Assembly (NCBI RefSeq): GCF_000737715.1
Contig: NZ_JPRN01000005.1
Span: 310,001-374,000 of the forward strand
Length of the DNA: 64,000 bases
Direction: 5' to 3'
Origin: Chryseobacterium sp. JM1
GTDB taxonomy: Bacteria > Bacteroidota > Bacteroidia > Flavobacteriales > Weeksellaceae
Position numbers and translations under genes: made by a program. Positions 35,750 through 44,093 of this stretch are shown in pieces (within the stretch, counting starts at the first letter, position 1; each line of letters opens with the position of its first letter). The notes under the pieces were generated by a model. The model was not told the DNA's origin, did not search any database, and was given only the letters and a program-made list of their open reading frames with translations.

Positions 35750-36198
35750 TACTTTTTATTGTTTTGTACGATCATTAACCCGAATCCCAGCAACATCAGA
35801 TCTTTCAGGATGAAAAAATCTGTGACAGGAACACCATCCACTATTTTCCAGATTCCGGGTGTTGTAAAAAGATAGCTCAGCGTTACCAGAAATGTCATGA
35901 TCAGCCCGATTCCGGCATACCTTCTTAGAGATGCAAATTTCACACTAAATATCAGTAATAAGGCAATGATAATTTCTATCGCTCCGATAGCATTTGACAC
36001 CATTTGAACGCTTGCTGTTTTATATACGAAGAAAGTAAGAAAATGGTTTTCCACCAGTGGTTTAATGGCAGCTGCCTCGGTAGGTGTAAATTTGAATATG
36101 CCAATCCAGAGCAAAATCAATGCTGCTCCGAAAAGTGAAATATAATATCCCGATTGGTACGTTCCGGATTCGACGTTCAGTTTTGATGTTCCGTTCAT
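35749..36198 (-). CDS. DUF417 / YkgB (RclC-like) membrane protein
   Basis: A 149-aa, four-span membrane protein of the DUF417/YkgB family ([19 protein letters not shown] with ...LVENH, then [17 protein letters not shown]). E. coli RclC (YkgB), a reactive-chlorine resistance protein, is the best-known member. It is placed between the anti-sigma gene and msrAB and coupled to msrAB by a 1-nt stop/start overlap, which fits a role in oxidant stress. The biochemical activity of the family is unknown. Confidence 0.85.
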   Translation of the reverse strand: MNGTSKLNVESGTYQSGYYISLFGAALILLWIGIFKFTPTEAAAIKPLVENHFLTFFVYKTASVQMVSNAIGAIEIIIALLLIFSVKFASLRRYAGIGLIMTFLVTLSYLFTTPGIWKIVDGVPVTDFFILKDLMLLGFGLMIVQNNKK

Positions 36199-36243
36199 GT
36201 CTTTAAGATTTTGAATGATACTTTATTTGTTTTCAAAAGTATA

Positions 36244-36269
36244 GTCGGAGACATTTCAAAATCCTGACA
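36244..36269 (-). promoter_or_regulatory. Candidate ECF-sigma promoter before DUF417-msrAB
   Basis: On the minus strand TGTCAGG (36269-36263) and CGAC (36247-36244) are about 15 bp apart, shaped like an ECF -35/-10 pair and unlike the housekeeping TAnnTTTG type. It lies just past the anti-sigma stop and 46 bp before the DUF417 ATG. Use by the adjacent sigma factor is inference. Confidence 0.35.
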
Positions 36270-36278
36270 GTATTTTTT

Positions 36279-36551
36279 CTAAAGATCTAAGTTTTTTAAA
36301 ATTTTACTTTTAAAACCTTGAATATCAGAATCATTAATTTCAGTATTTTCTTTCTGAGAAAGTTTTCTTCTTAAAATATCATCCAGAATTTTCAGCTTCT
36401 GTTCATATGCACGGCACCATTTGCAGATCTTCAGGTGCATGGAAAGCTGCCAGTCTTCCTTCCGGGAGATGGCCTGTGCATTCCTTTTCTCCATCAGCAT
36501 TGTGGCTTTGCTGCATGGGAGGAACAGAATATGAATAAATTTTCTCAACAT
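36279..36551 (-). CDS. Zinc-binding anti-sigma factor (ZAS/RsrA-like)
   Basis: 90 aa from the ATG at 36551 (MLRKFIHILF); the frame runs 14 codons further upstream into the sigma gene, but the shorter form fits the ZAS family. It has the HxxxCxxC signature (H39, C43, C46 in HLKICKWC) plus C13. The spacing C-x25-H-x3-C-x2-C equals the zinc ligand spacing I recall for Streptomyces RsrA (C11/H37/C41/C44), whose zinc is lost on thiol oxidation, freeing its sigma factor. No membrane span, so probably cytosolic. It follows the sigma gene by 13 bp. Confidence 0.75.
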   Translation of the reverse strand: MLRKFIHILFLPCSKATMLMEKRNAQAISRKEDWQLSMHLKICKWCRAYEQKLKILDDILRRKLSQKENTEINDSDIQGFKSKILKNLDL

Positions 36552-36564
36552 TTTTATGATACGG

Positions 36565-37119
36565 TTATAAGTGGGTAAACCAGTTGCTATCAAGACATTC
36601 TCTCAGCTGCATTCTGCATCTTTGAAGGATCTTCCAAAGGTTAGTCGCAGATATCTTCAATTCCTGACTTACTTCCGGTGCTTTTTTCTCCTGAAGATAA
36701 TACATTTTCAGTGGAATCTTCCATCTGGAGGGCAAATCCTCAATACATTCCTCAAGGGTTTTATTAAAATCTTTATTGTCTAAAAGTTCGGGTTCCTTCT
36801 CTGAGACATTCCAGTCATTCAAAACACCATCATTTTTCCAGGAACCGGTTTCATCAAAAAAATGATCCAGTTTGATCTCGGGATCTGATTTATACTTTTT
36901 CCGGTAAAAATCAGCAGCTTTTCTGTTTAAAATAGCTGTCAGCCAGGTCAGCGGCTGGCTTTTTCCTTCAAAAGAATCATAGGACGAAATTGCGGCTAAA
37001 AAAACATCCTGCACGATGTCTTCCGCTTCCACTTTATCTGAAAGCAGATAGGCTGCTCTTTTCAAAAGAGGCCCGGAATACTGCTCTACCCAGCTTTTCA
37101 GCACTTCATTTTTCGTCAT
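36565..37119 (-). CDS. ECF-type RNA polymerase sigma factor
   Basis: A 184-aa sigma-70 family protein. Region 2 lies at about residues 15-75 (SDKVEAEDIVQDVFLAAISS and PLTWLTAILNRKAADFYRKK). A linker enriched in acidic and Trp residues is followed by region 4 (about 125-178, DLPSRWKIPLKMYYLQEKK and ISATNLWKILQRCRMQLREC). It heads a cluster with a zinc anti-sigma factor, DUF417 and msrAB, pointing to an oxidative or chlorine stress response. Upstream I see no copy of the candidate ECF promoter, so autoregulation is not evident. Confidence 0.92.
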   Translation of the reverse strand: MTKNEVLKSWVEQYSGPLLKRAAYLLSDKVEAEDIVQDVFLAAISSYDSFEGKSQPLTWLTAILNRKAADFYRKKYKSDPEIKLDHFFDETGSWKNDGVLNDWNVSEKEPELLDNKDFNKTLEECIEDLPSRWKIPLKMYYLQEKKAPEVSQELKISATNLWKILQRCRMQLRECLDSNWFTHL

Positions 37120-37422
37120 TTTCTATTCTTTAATATCATAAAAACTAATTTTATCCATTGCGCAGACTATTATATTAAGGCTTTGAAATTATAAAATCGA
37201 TCAGGTCTTTATTTAATATTAAAACGAATATAAAAAGTTAAAACAGAACATGCAAAATTTTTATTAACCAGACTTTGAGAGAGGTTTATAAAAAAGAATG
37301 AATTCGGAATGTTTTTTAATAGCTTCAAAAATGTTGAATAAACGCAAGGGCGCAAAAAATTTCCGATTTAATACTGCTTTAAGGCGCAAGGATTTTATCT
37401 CCTATAAAATTGAGCACACCGT

Positions 37423-37634
37423 CATTGCGAGGAGTGCAACGACGAAGCAATCTCTTCATTTCCCATTGCACCTTAAAAACAACATGCTAGTTAAATCCTT
37501 TCCGTTTATTCAATAACATTTTGGTTTTCCTAAGATTACTTATTGCTCCAAAGCCACCAAACCTTATAGGTTTATACAAAATAATTGAGCTTATTTTCTT
37601 GAGATTGCTTCGTCGCTTCGCTCCTCGCAATGAC
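37423..37634. repeat. Pair of inverted attgcgagg...gcaatctc elements
   Basis: cattgcgaggagtgcaacga followed by cgaagcaatctc (37423-37454) and the opposite-oriented copy gagattgcttcgtcgcttcg followed by ctcctcgcaatgac (37601-37634). Between them is a half copy of the 33-bp palindrome (37559-37573). A further copy is at 48294-48327. Short frames across them are artefacts. Bases 37120-37422 hold nothing I can name. Confidence 0.85.
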
Positions 37635-37750
37635 AAAAATGATCCTTGAAATTATTTGCAACCGTACGTTGATCAACAACAAATAAACTTTACTCGCTCT
37701 ACCCCATTCAAAACATAGCATAAAATTATTTACAAATCGCTTAAAAACAT

Positions 37751-37758
37751 TAAATTTG
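37751..37758 (+). promoter_or_regulatory. Candidate -7 element of alaS
   Basis: TAAATTTG, 43 bp ahead of the alaS ATG. No TTG at consensus spacing. Confidence 0.4.
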
Positions 37759-37801
37759 CATCTTATCAAAAATTTGATAGTTTTAAAAGCAAAGCAATAC
37801 T

Positions 37802-40405
37802 ATGACATCACAAGAGATACGTCAAAAATTTTTAGATTATTTTAAAAGTAAAGACCACCTTATCGTTCCTTCAGCACCTATCGTGTTGAAAGACGACCCT
37901 ACCCTTATGTTTTCCAACTCAGGAATGACACAGTTCAAAGATTTTTTCTTAGGCTACAAAACGCCTACGGCCCCAAGAATTGCCGATACACAGAAATGTC
38001 TTAGAGTTTCCGGAAAGCATAATGATTTGGATGATGTGGGAAGAGACACATACCACCATACCATGTTTGAAATGTTAGGAAACTGGTCTTTTGGTGATTA
38101 TTTCAAAAAAGATGCTATTGCTTTTGCCTGGGAATTACTGACTGAAGTATTCGGAGTTCCGAAAGAAAACTTATACGTAACTATTTTTGAAGGAGATGCT
38201 TCTGAGAATCTTGATAGAGACCAGGATGCTTACGATTTCTGGAAATCTCACATTTCGGAAGACAGAATTATCAACGGAAACAAAAAGGATAATTTCTGGG
38301 AAATGGGTGAAAGCGGACCTTGCGGACCTTGTTCAGAGATCCACATCGACCTTAGAACACCGGAAGAAAAAGCTAAAGTTTCAGGACTTGATCTTGTCAA
38401 CAATGATCACCCACAGGTTGTGGAAGTATGGAACCTGGTTTTCATGGAATTCAACAGAAAGGCGGACAAATCTCTTGAAAAACTTCCTGCACAGCATGTG
38501 GATACAGGAATGGGCTTCGAGCGTCTTTGTATGGCACTTCAGGGCAAATCTTCCAATTATGATACTGATGTTTTCACACCGCTTATCGCTAAGGTGGAAG
38601 AACTTTCAGGTAAAATATATACAGGAATTTTAGAAGACGAAAAGGATATTGCGATCCGTGTTGTGGTAGACCACATCAGAGCGGTGGCATTTGCCATTGC
38701 TGATGGTCAGCTTCCTTCCAACGGAGGTGCAGGTTATGTGATCAGAAGAATTTTAAGAAGAGGAATTTCTTATTCTTACCGATTCTTGGATATGAAAGAA
38801 CCTTTCCTTTTTGAATTGGTTGCTGTACTTAAAGATCAGATGGGACCTTTCTTTCCGGAATTGGAAAAGCAAGGAAAATTAGTTACTGAAGTGATCAAAA
38901 GTGAAGAAGATTCATTCCTGAAAACCATTGAAAACGGACTGATCAGAGTTGAGAAATTAATTGAGCAGACGATTGCAGACGGGTCAAAAGTATTACCTAG
39001 CGAAGAAGTTTTTGAATTATATGATACGTATGGTTTCCCGGATGATTTAACGAGAATCATTGCAGAGGAAAAAGGTCTTACCATTGATGAAGCAGGATTT
39101 AAAGTGGAAATGGAAAAGCAAAAGCTTCGTTCCAAGGCTGATTCTGCACAAAAAGTATACGACTGGGTAACTTTAGAAACAAAACCTGAAAACTTTGTAG
39201 GTTACGACCAGATTGAATCTGAAACCTATATTACTAGATACAGAAAAGTAGAAAATAAAGACGGAGAATTTTACCAGGTGGTATTGAGCAGCTCTCCTTT
39301 CTATCCTGAAGGCGGTGGCCAGATAGGAGACAAAGGGGTTCTTGAAAATGCGGTTGAAAGCTTCGAAGTCTTAGAAACGAAAAAGGAAAACGGACTGATC
39401 ATTTCTCTGATCAACGGTCTTCCAAAAGATGCAGGCGCTGTTTTCTATGCTAAAGTAGATGCAACCGACAGAAAAAACTCTCAAGCGAACCACTCTGTGA
39501 CTCACCTTTTGCATGAAGCATTAAGAGAGGTTTTAGGAACGCACGTAGAGCAGAAAGGTTCTTACGTAGGTCCTGATTATCTTCGTTTTGACTTCTCTCA
39601 CTTCAATAAAATGACGGAGGGAGAACTGGCGCTGGTAGAAGAAAAAGTAAACCACAAGATCAAAGAGAGCATTGCTTTACAGGAATTCAGAAGTATTCCT
39701 ATTCAGGAGGCTTTGGAAAAAGGAGCTATGGCTTTGTTTGGTGAAAAATATGGAGACAGTGTGAGAATGATCCAGTTTGGAAGCTCTAAGGAACTTTGTG
39801 GTGGAACTCACGTGAAAAACACCATTGAAATTGGTCATTTCAAAATTACTTCCGAAGGTTCCGCAGCAGCAGGGATCAGAAGAATTGAAGCGATTTCCGG
39901 AGATCAATCTGAGGAATATTTCAAAAACTTAGAAAAACAGATCCTTGACCTTTCTCAATTGCTGAAATCTAAAGATGTGGTAAGATCTATTGAAAAACTG
40001 ATCGACGAAAATGCCTCTTTAAAATCTGAAGTGGAAGCCCTTAAAAAGGAAAAAGCGAAAGGAGAAATCGGTGAATGGAAAAATGCTTACGAACAGAAAG
40101 GTAACAAGCAGTTATTGGTGAAGAAAACTTCTCTGGACGCAGGTTCTGTAAAAGACATTGTATTCCAGCTGAAAAAAGAAACCCCAAATTCGGTAACGAT
40201 CATTCTTTCTGATGCAGACGGGAAACCAATGATCACTGTTGGAGTTTCTGACGATCTGGCAGCAGAATATCAGGCAGGAACCATCGTAAAAGACCTGGCA
40301 AAAGAGATCCAGGGCGGCGGCGGCGGAAATCCGGGCTTTGCAACGGCAGGAGGTAAAAATCTTGACGGTTTGGAAAATGCTTACCAAAAAGCTTTGAATA
40401 TTTAG
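37802..40405 (+). CDS. alaS: Alanyl-tRNA synthetase
   Basis: An 867-aa class II synthetase that charges tRNA-Ala. The catalytic domain (about residues 1-250) has SNSGMTQFKDFFLG (motif 1 region) and CLRVSGKHNDLDDVG (motif 2 region). The editing domain has the HxxxH metal site in NHSVTHLLHEALREVLG (near 560) and the partner CGGTHVKNTIEIGHF (near 665). The C-Ala region ends GGGGGNPGFATAGGKN. Full length for the family. A terminator follows. Confidence 0.97.
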   Translation: MTSQEIRQKFLDYFKSKDHLIVPSAPIVLKDDPTLMFSNSGMTQFKDFFLGYKTPTAPRIADTQKCLRVSGKHNDLDDVGRDTYHHTMFEMLGNWSFGDYFKKDAIAFAWELLTEVFGVPKENLYVTIFEGDASENLDRDQDAYDFWKSHISEDRIINGNKKDNFWEMGESGPCGPCSEIHIDLRTPEEKAKVSGLDLVNNDHPQVVEVWNLVFMEFNRKADKSLEKLPAQHVDTGMGFERLCMALQGKSSNYDTDVFTPLIAKVEELSGKIYTGILEDEKDIAIRVVVDHIRAVAFAIADGQLPSNGGAGYVIRRILRRGISYSYRFLDMKEPFLFELVAVLKDQMGPFFPELEKQGKLVTEVIKSEEDSFLKTIENGLIRVEKLIEQTIADGSKVLPSEEVFELYDTYGFPDDLTRIIAEEKGLTIDEAGFKVEMEKQKLRSKADSAQKVYDWVTLETKPENFVGYDQIESETYITRYRKVENKDGEFYQVVLSSSPFYPEGGGQIGDKGVLENAVESFEVLETKKENGLIISLINGLPKDAGAVFYAKVDATDRKNSQANHSVTHLLHEALREVLGTHVEQKGSYVGPDYLRFDFSHFNKMTEGELALVEEKVNHKIKESIALQEFRSIPIQEALEKGAMALFGEKYGDSVRMIQFGSSKELCGGTHVKNTIEIGHFKITSEGSAAAGIRRIEAISGDQSEEYFKNLEKQILDLSQLLKSKDVVRSIEKLIDENASLKSEVEALKKEKAKGEIGEWKNAYEQKGNKQLLVKKTSLDAGSVKDIVFQLKKETPNSVTIILSDADGKPMITVGVSDDLAAEYQAGTIVKDLAKEIQGGGGGNPGFATAGGKNLDGLENAYQKALNI

Positions 40406-40435
40406 GATTAATCATCCTTTTATCATAAAACATTA

Positions 40436-40467
40436 AAAACTCCTGAAAATATCAGGAGTTTTTTTTA
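40436..40467 (+). terminator. Intrinsic terminator of alaS
   Basis: A 10-bp stem aaactcctga / tcaggagttt, loop aaata, then a T tract. Confidence 0.9.
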
Positions 40468-40566
40468 TTTATAACCATTCTAATTATTGATCTTATCTTA
40501 ACAAACCATTACCCAAACTTAAACTATTTGTTGCGTCCCCTTAAAATATAATTCACAATAGACCAT

Positions 40567-40574
40567 TAGTTTTG
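40567..40574 (+). promoter_or_regulatory. Candidate -7 element
   Basis: TAGTTTTG, 27 bp before the ATG of the PhoX-like gene. The nearest TTG is 33 bp upstream, too far for the consensus. Confidence 0.35.
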
Positions 40575-40601
40575 CTACAATCGAAATTCAAAAAAGTAAT
40601 T

Positions 40602-42083
40602 ATGAAAATTAACAAAACTATCGGAGCTCTATTCTTCGCTGCTATGGCCTTTCAGAGCTGTAACGATGACAATAATGACGGGCAGGAAACCACTCCTGTC
40701 AATCAGAATATTAAAATTGAAAACTTTTCACAGGAACCAGCATTCGTTTATGGAATGACGGGTTTTGAAAATCTGAATATTACGACATTGATTTCCAGTT
40801 CCGATGTTCTTTCCGGAACCCCTAATTTTGTGTTTGCAGGTCAGCCGGACGGTATGGGAATTATGAAAGATCCCAGCTCAGATGGTTATTTAATGATCAC
40901 GAACCACGAGATTACCCAGTCTGTATCAAGAGTTTATTTAGATAAAACATTCAAACCTGTAAAAGGAGAATACATCCTGAACGGGATCGGAGGTATGACC
41001 AGATTATGTTCTGCTACCCTTGCCACTCCTGAAACGCATGGTTTCAGCGCATTCCTTACTGCCGGTGAATCCGGTGAAGAAAGTATGGTTCACGCACTTA
41101 ATCCGTTGGCTTCTGCTTCCCAGGCATCTGACCAGACAAGGGTAAAACCTGCTTTGGGTAAAGCTTCTATGGAAAATGCAGTTCCGCTTCCTAAAGATAT
41201 TTCAGGTGGAAAAACGTACATCATGATTGGTGAAGATCAGTCTTATTCTTCCTCGCATCAGTCTGCAGGACAGCTGATCATGTATGTTTCAACAACTCAG
41301 GGAGATCTTGACAACGGAAAATTATATGCATTAAAGAGAACCAACAACAATTATACGGAAACCGATATGGTGAAAGGAAGTTCTTATGATGTGGAATTCG
41401 TAGAAATTTCCAATGCTAAAAATTCAACCGGAGCACAGATCAATCAAAAGAATATTGACAATAACGCGATTCGTTTTTCAAGAGTTGAGGATGTAGATTA
41501 CAGAAAAGGAGCTGGAAAAGGAAGAGAAATTTATTTTACGGCAACAGGAGAATCTTCAGACGGTGCTACTCCGAAACCGGGATTAACCATGTGGGGAAGA
41601 GTGTACAAGCTTGTTCTTAACGAAAACAATATGCTGGCAGGAAAACTGGAAGTGGTTGCAGAAGGAGATTCGAATCCGGGACATAACCTGATCAATCCTG
41701 ATAACCTTTGTGTAACGGAGAACTTCGTTTACATCCAGGAAGACGGTGATTCTTATTACACAGCCGCCGCTCATGATTCTTATATCTGGCAGCTGAATAT
41801 CGCTACAAAGCAGTACAAACCTTGGTTGAATATGAAACATAACAGACTGGATACAGCATGGCAGACCGCGTATAACCAATCCGGAACGCTTCAGAAATTT
41901 GGTTCATGGGAGTATGGAGCGATGGTTGACATCTCAGACATCATCGGAATTCCGAATACTTTTACAGTAAACATCCACTCTCATACCTGGCAGAAGGATA
42001 AGTTTAAAAATGCTGACGGTGCGGGTGTGAATACCAATAAGGAAGGCGGCCAGATCGTCATCATCAGAAACGTAGAGAAATAA
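40602..42083 (+). CDS. PhoX/DUF839-like lipoprotein
   Basis: 493 aa from the ATG at 40602 (MKINKTIGALFFAAMAFQSC); an in-frame TTG at 40572 would bury the lipoprotein signal, whose Cys is at residue 20. The body resembles the PhoX/DUF839 beta-propeller family (LMITNHEITQSVSRVY, FTATGESSDG, DNLCVTENFVYIQEDGD). PhoX members are Ca/Fe-dependent alkaline phosphatases, but many DUF839 proteins are uncharacterised, so phosphatase activity is inference. A di-haem peroxidase follows on the same strand after a strong hairpin. Confidence 0.8.
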   Translation: MKINKTIGALFFAAMAFQSCNDDNNDGQETTPVNQNIKIENFSQEPAFVYGMTGFENLNITTLISSSDVLSGTPNFVFAGQPDGMGIMKDPSSDGYLMITNHEITQSVSRVYLDKTFKPVKGEYILNGIGGMTRLCSATLATPETHGFSAFLTAGESGEESMVHALNPLASASQASDQTRVKPALGKASMENAVPLPKDISGGKTYIMIGEDQSYSSSHQSAGQLIMYVSTTQGDLDNGKLYALKRTNNNYTETDMVKGSSYDVEFVEISNAKNSTGAQINQKNIDNNAIRFSRVEDVDYRKGAGKGREIYFTATGESSDGATPKPGLTMWGRVYKLVLNENNMLAGKLEVVAEGDSNPGHNLINPDNLCVTENFVYIQEDGDSYYTAAAHDSYIWQLNIATKQYKPWLNMKHNRLDTAWQTAYNQSGTLQKFGSWEYGAMVDISDIIGIPNTFTVNIHSHTWQKDKFKNADGAGVNTNKEGGQIVIIRNVEK

Positions 42084-42107
42084 TTTTAGATATCCCATAA
42101 AAAGCCC

Positions 42108-42141
42108 AAAGTATCAGCGGAAATTTCCGTTGATACTTTTT
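42108..42141 (+). terminator. Strong hairpin between phoX-like gene and peroxidase
   Basis: A 15-bp stem (arms 42108-42122 and 42125-42139, one G-U pair, 2-nt loop) with a short T run that ends 1 bp before the peroxidase ATG. It would act as a terminator with partial read-through, or it could mask the start. Confidence 0.75.
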
Positions 42142-42142
42142 C

Positions 42143-43963
42143 ATGCCTATGAAAATATTCGTCAAATATCCGGTCCTCGCTGTATTATCCATTGTAGCTG
42201 TTCTTTTTGTTCTTTTTCAGTGTAAAACAGACAAACATCAGCCCATCAATGAGGATCTGAGTGCTGTAAAAAGTGAAATAGCCAAAAACAATGCTTCCTT
42301 TGAAAAACAGATCAACGAACTCATCGTTCTTGTCTCAAAGAATACCGATGAAAAGACAATCCAGAGAAAATTTGAGGAACTGAGAATTACCTATAAAAAA
42401 ATGGAATGGGCGGTTGAATATTTCCTGCCGAATTCAGCGCGGTTTATCAACGGTCCTGCCCTTTCTGAAATTGAAATGGACGAGCATACCGAACTGGAAC
42501 CGGAAGGTCTTCAGGTTCTGGAAGAGCTCTTCTACCCTTACACTCCTGAAAACAAGGAAGAATCCATTAGGTTTCTGAAGAAATTGATCAATAAAAGCAA
42601 TACCATTAAAACCAACTTTCAGGCAATCTCCATCAGCAAAGATCAGGTTTTCGATGCTGCGAGGCAGGAAATTTTCAGGATTTCAAGTTTAGGAATTTCA
42701 AGTTTCGATACGCCTATATCAGGAACATTTTTGAAGGAAATGCCTTATTCTTTAGAAGCTGTTCAACTGACTTTACAGCAGATTTCTACGGATCAGTCAA
42801 AAGATAAGACACTGAAAAGTATTAACGAAGCTATTAATTCAGCAATCGTTACCCTGAAAAAAAATACGGACAGAAATACGTTTGACTATGTTAATTTCAT
42901 TCCGGATCATTTGAATACAATTTCTTCATTACTCCTGGAATTTAAAAAACAGGAAAACATTCCGGACATTGAGGTGACCACTGCTTTAAGTAAAAATGCA
43001 GCTACTTTTTTCTCGAAAAATGCTTTCAATCCCAATGCATTTATTCCCGGGAAAGAATTTGCATTCTCTGATGAAAAGGCAGCTTTGGGTAAAAAACTAT
43101 TTAGCGACAAAATTCTGTCCAACAGCAACAACAGAAGCTGTGCAACCTGTCATAATCCGGAAAAAGCTTTTACAGACGGGCTTGCCAAATCTATGTCGCT
43201 TGACCATGCAGAACTGCAGCGAAATACACCTTCCCTGAATTATGCAGGGTTTCAGCACGGACAGTTCTGGGATATGCGAAAAGATGATCTGGAAGGTCAA
43301 AGTTCAGATGTCATCTCCAACAAAGAAGAAATGCATGGCGACCTGAATGTTATTTTGGGTAAAATTAATCAGGATCCAATGTATCTTCCGGCATTCAAAA
43401 AAATTTATAATACCCCGAAAGCAGAGACCTGGCAACTTCAGAATGTACTGGCAACTTACATCCGTTCTTTAGCAAAATTTAATTCTGATTTTGACCGATA
43501 TATGAGTGGAAACCGTTCTGCGATGTCGGAAAATCAGAAACAGGGATTCAATCTTTTTGTAGGAAAAGCGCAGTGTGCTTTGTGCCACTTCATTCCTTTG
43601 TTTAACGGAACCGTTCCCCCGAATTTCAAAAAAACGGAACAGGAAGTACTGGGAACAGCTGTGAACGGAGAGAATAAAATGTTTGATCAGGATCTGGGAA
43701 GAGGAAAATTCCATGAAACGGTGGCCGTATTGCAGCATTCATTTAAAACACCTACCCTGAGAAACATTAGCAAAACAGCTCCCTATATGCATAACGGAGG
43801 GTATAAAACCCTGAAAGAGGTGATGAATTTTTATAACAAAGGCGGCGGAAAAGGTTTCGGCCTTAAAGTAGATAATCAGACGCTTTCTGACAGTCCTCTG
43901 CAACTGACGGATCAGGAAATAGATAAGATCATCGACTTTATGGGTGCACTGGATGACCAATAA
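42143..43963 (+). CDS. Di-haem cytochrome c peroxidase (MauG/CCP family)
   Basis: A 606-aa protein with an N-terminal lipoprotein-like signal (LFVLFQCK). The ATG at 42149 is an alternative start two codons later. A ~280-residue N-terminal helical region, possibly imelysin-like, is followed by the CCP domain. The two haem-binding sites are CATCH near residue 334 and CALCH near 477, with distal motifs ...HNGGYKTLKEVMNFYNKGG. Members reduce H2O2 in the periplasm or make protein-derived cofactors. Pairing with the PhoX-like gene recurs in Bacteroidota as I recall it, but the biological link is not known. Confidence 0.85.
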   Translation: MPMKIFVKYPVLAVLSIVAVLFVLFQCKTDKHQPINEDLSAVKSEIAKNNASFEKQINELIVLVSKNTDEKTIQRKFEELRITYKKMEWAVEYFLPNSARFINGPALSEIEMDEHTELEPEGLQVLEELFYPYTPENKEESIRFLKKLINKSNTIKTNFQAISISKDQVFDAARQEIFRISSLGISSFDTPISGTFLKEMPYSLEAVQLTLQQISTDQSKDKTLKSINEAINSAIVTLKKNTDRNTFDYVNFIPDHLNTISSLLLEFKKQENIPDIEVTTALSKNAATFFSKNAFNPNAFIPGKEFAFSDEKAALGKKLFSDKILSNSNNRSCATCHNPEKAFTDGLAKSMSLDHAELQRNTPSLNYAGFQHGQFWDMRKDDLEGQSSDVISNKEEMHGDLNVILGKINQDPMYLPAFKKIYNTPKAETWQLQNVLATYIRSLAKFNSDFDRYMSGNRSAMSENQKQGFNLFVGKAQCALCHFIPLFNGTVPPNFKKTEQEVLGTAVNGENKMFDQDLGRGKFHETVAVLQHSFKTPTLRNISKTAPYMHNGGYKTLKEVMNFYNKGGGKGFGLKVDNQTLSDSPLQLTDQEIDKIIDFMGALDDQ

Positions 43964-44072
43964 AATGTCTTTATTTTTAAAATCTCCTTTTACTTGATTT
44001 TTCTATCTGAAACTTAGATGAAATCAATGTATTAACAAATCATAAAAACTTTCTCAACACAAGAAATATTAC

Positions 44073-44080
44073 TACTTTTG
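44073..44080 (+). promoter_or_regulatory. Candidate -7 element
   Basis: TACTTTTG, 13 bp before the DUF5686 gene start. Confidence 0.35.
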
Positions 44081-44093
44081 ATCTAGTTTTTGC

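Noticed and set aside
34628..36198. Mobile or defence island around msrAB
   Set aside because: No integrase, transposase, nuclease or composition shift; the genes read as a stress operon.
37298..37516. 72-aa open frame on the plus strand
   Set aside because: Part of it (IARSATTKQS) is a translation of the attgcgagg...gcaatctc repeat; no homology or start signal.
37572..37769. 65-aa open frame on the minus strand
   Set aside because: Also encodes the repeat (IARSEATKQS) and crosses the alaS promoter element.
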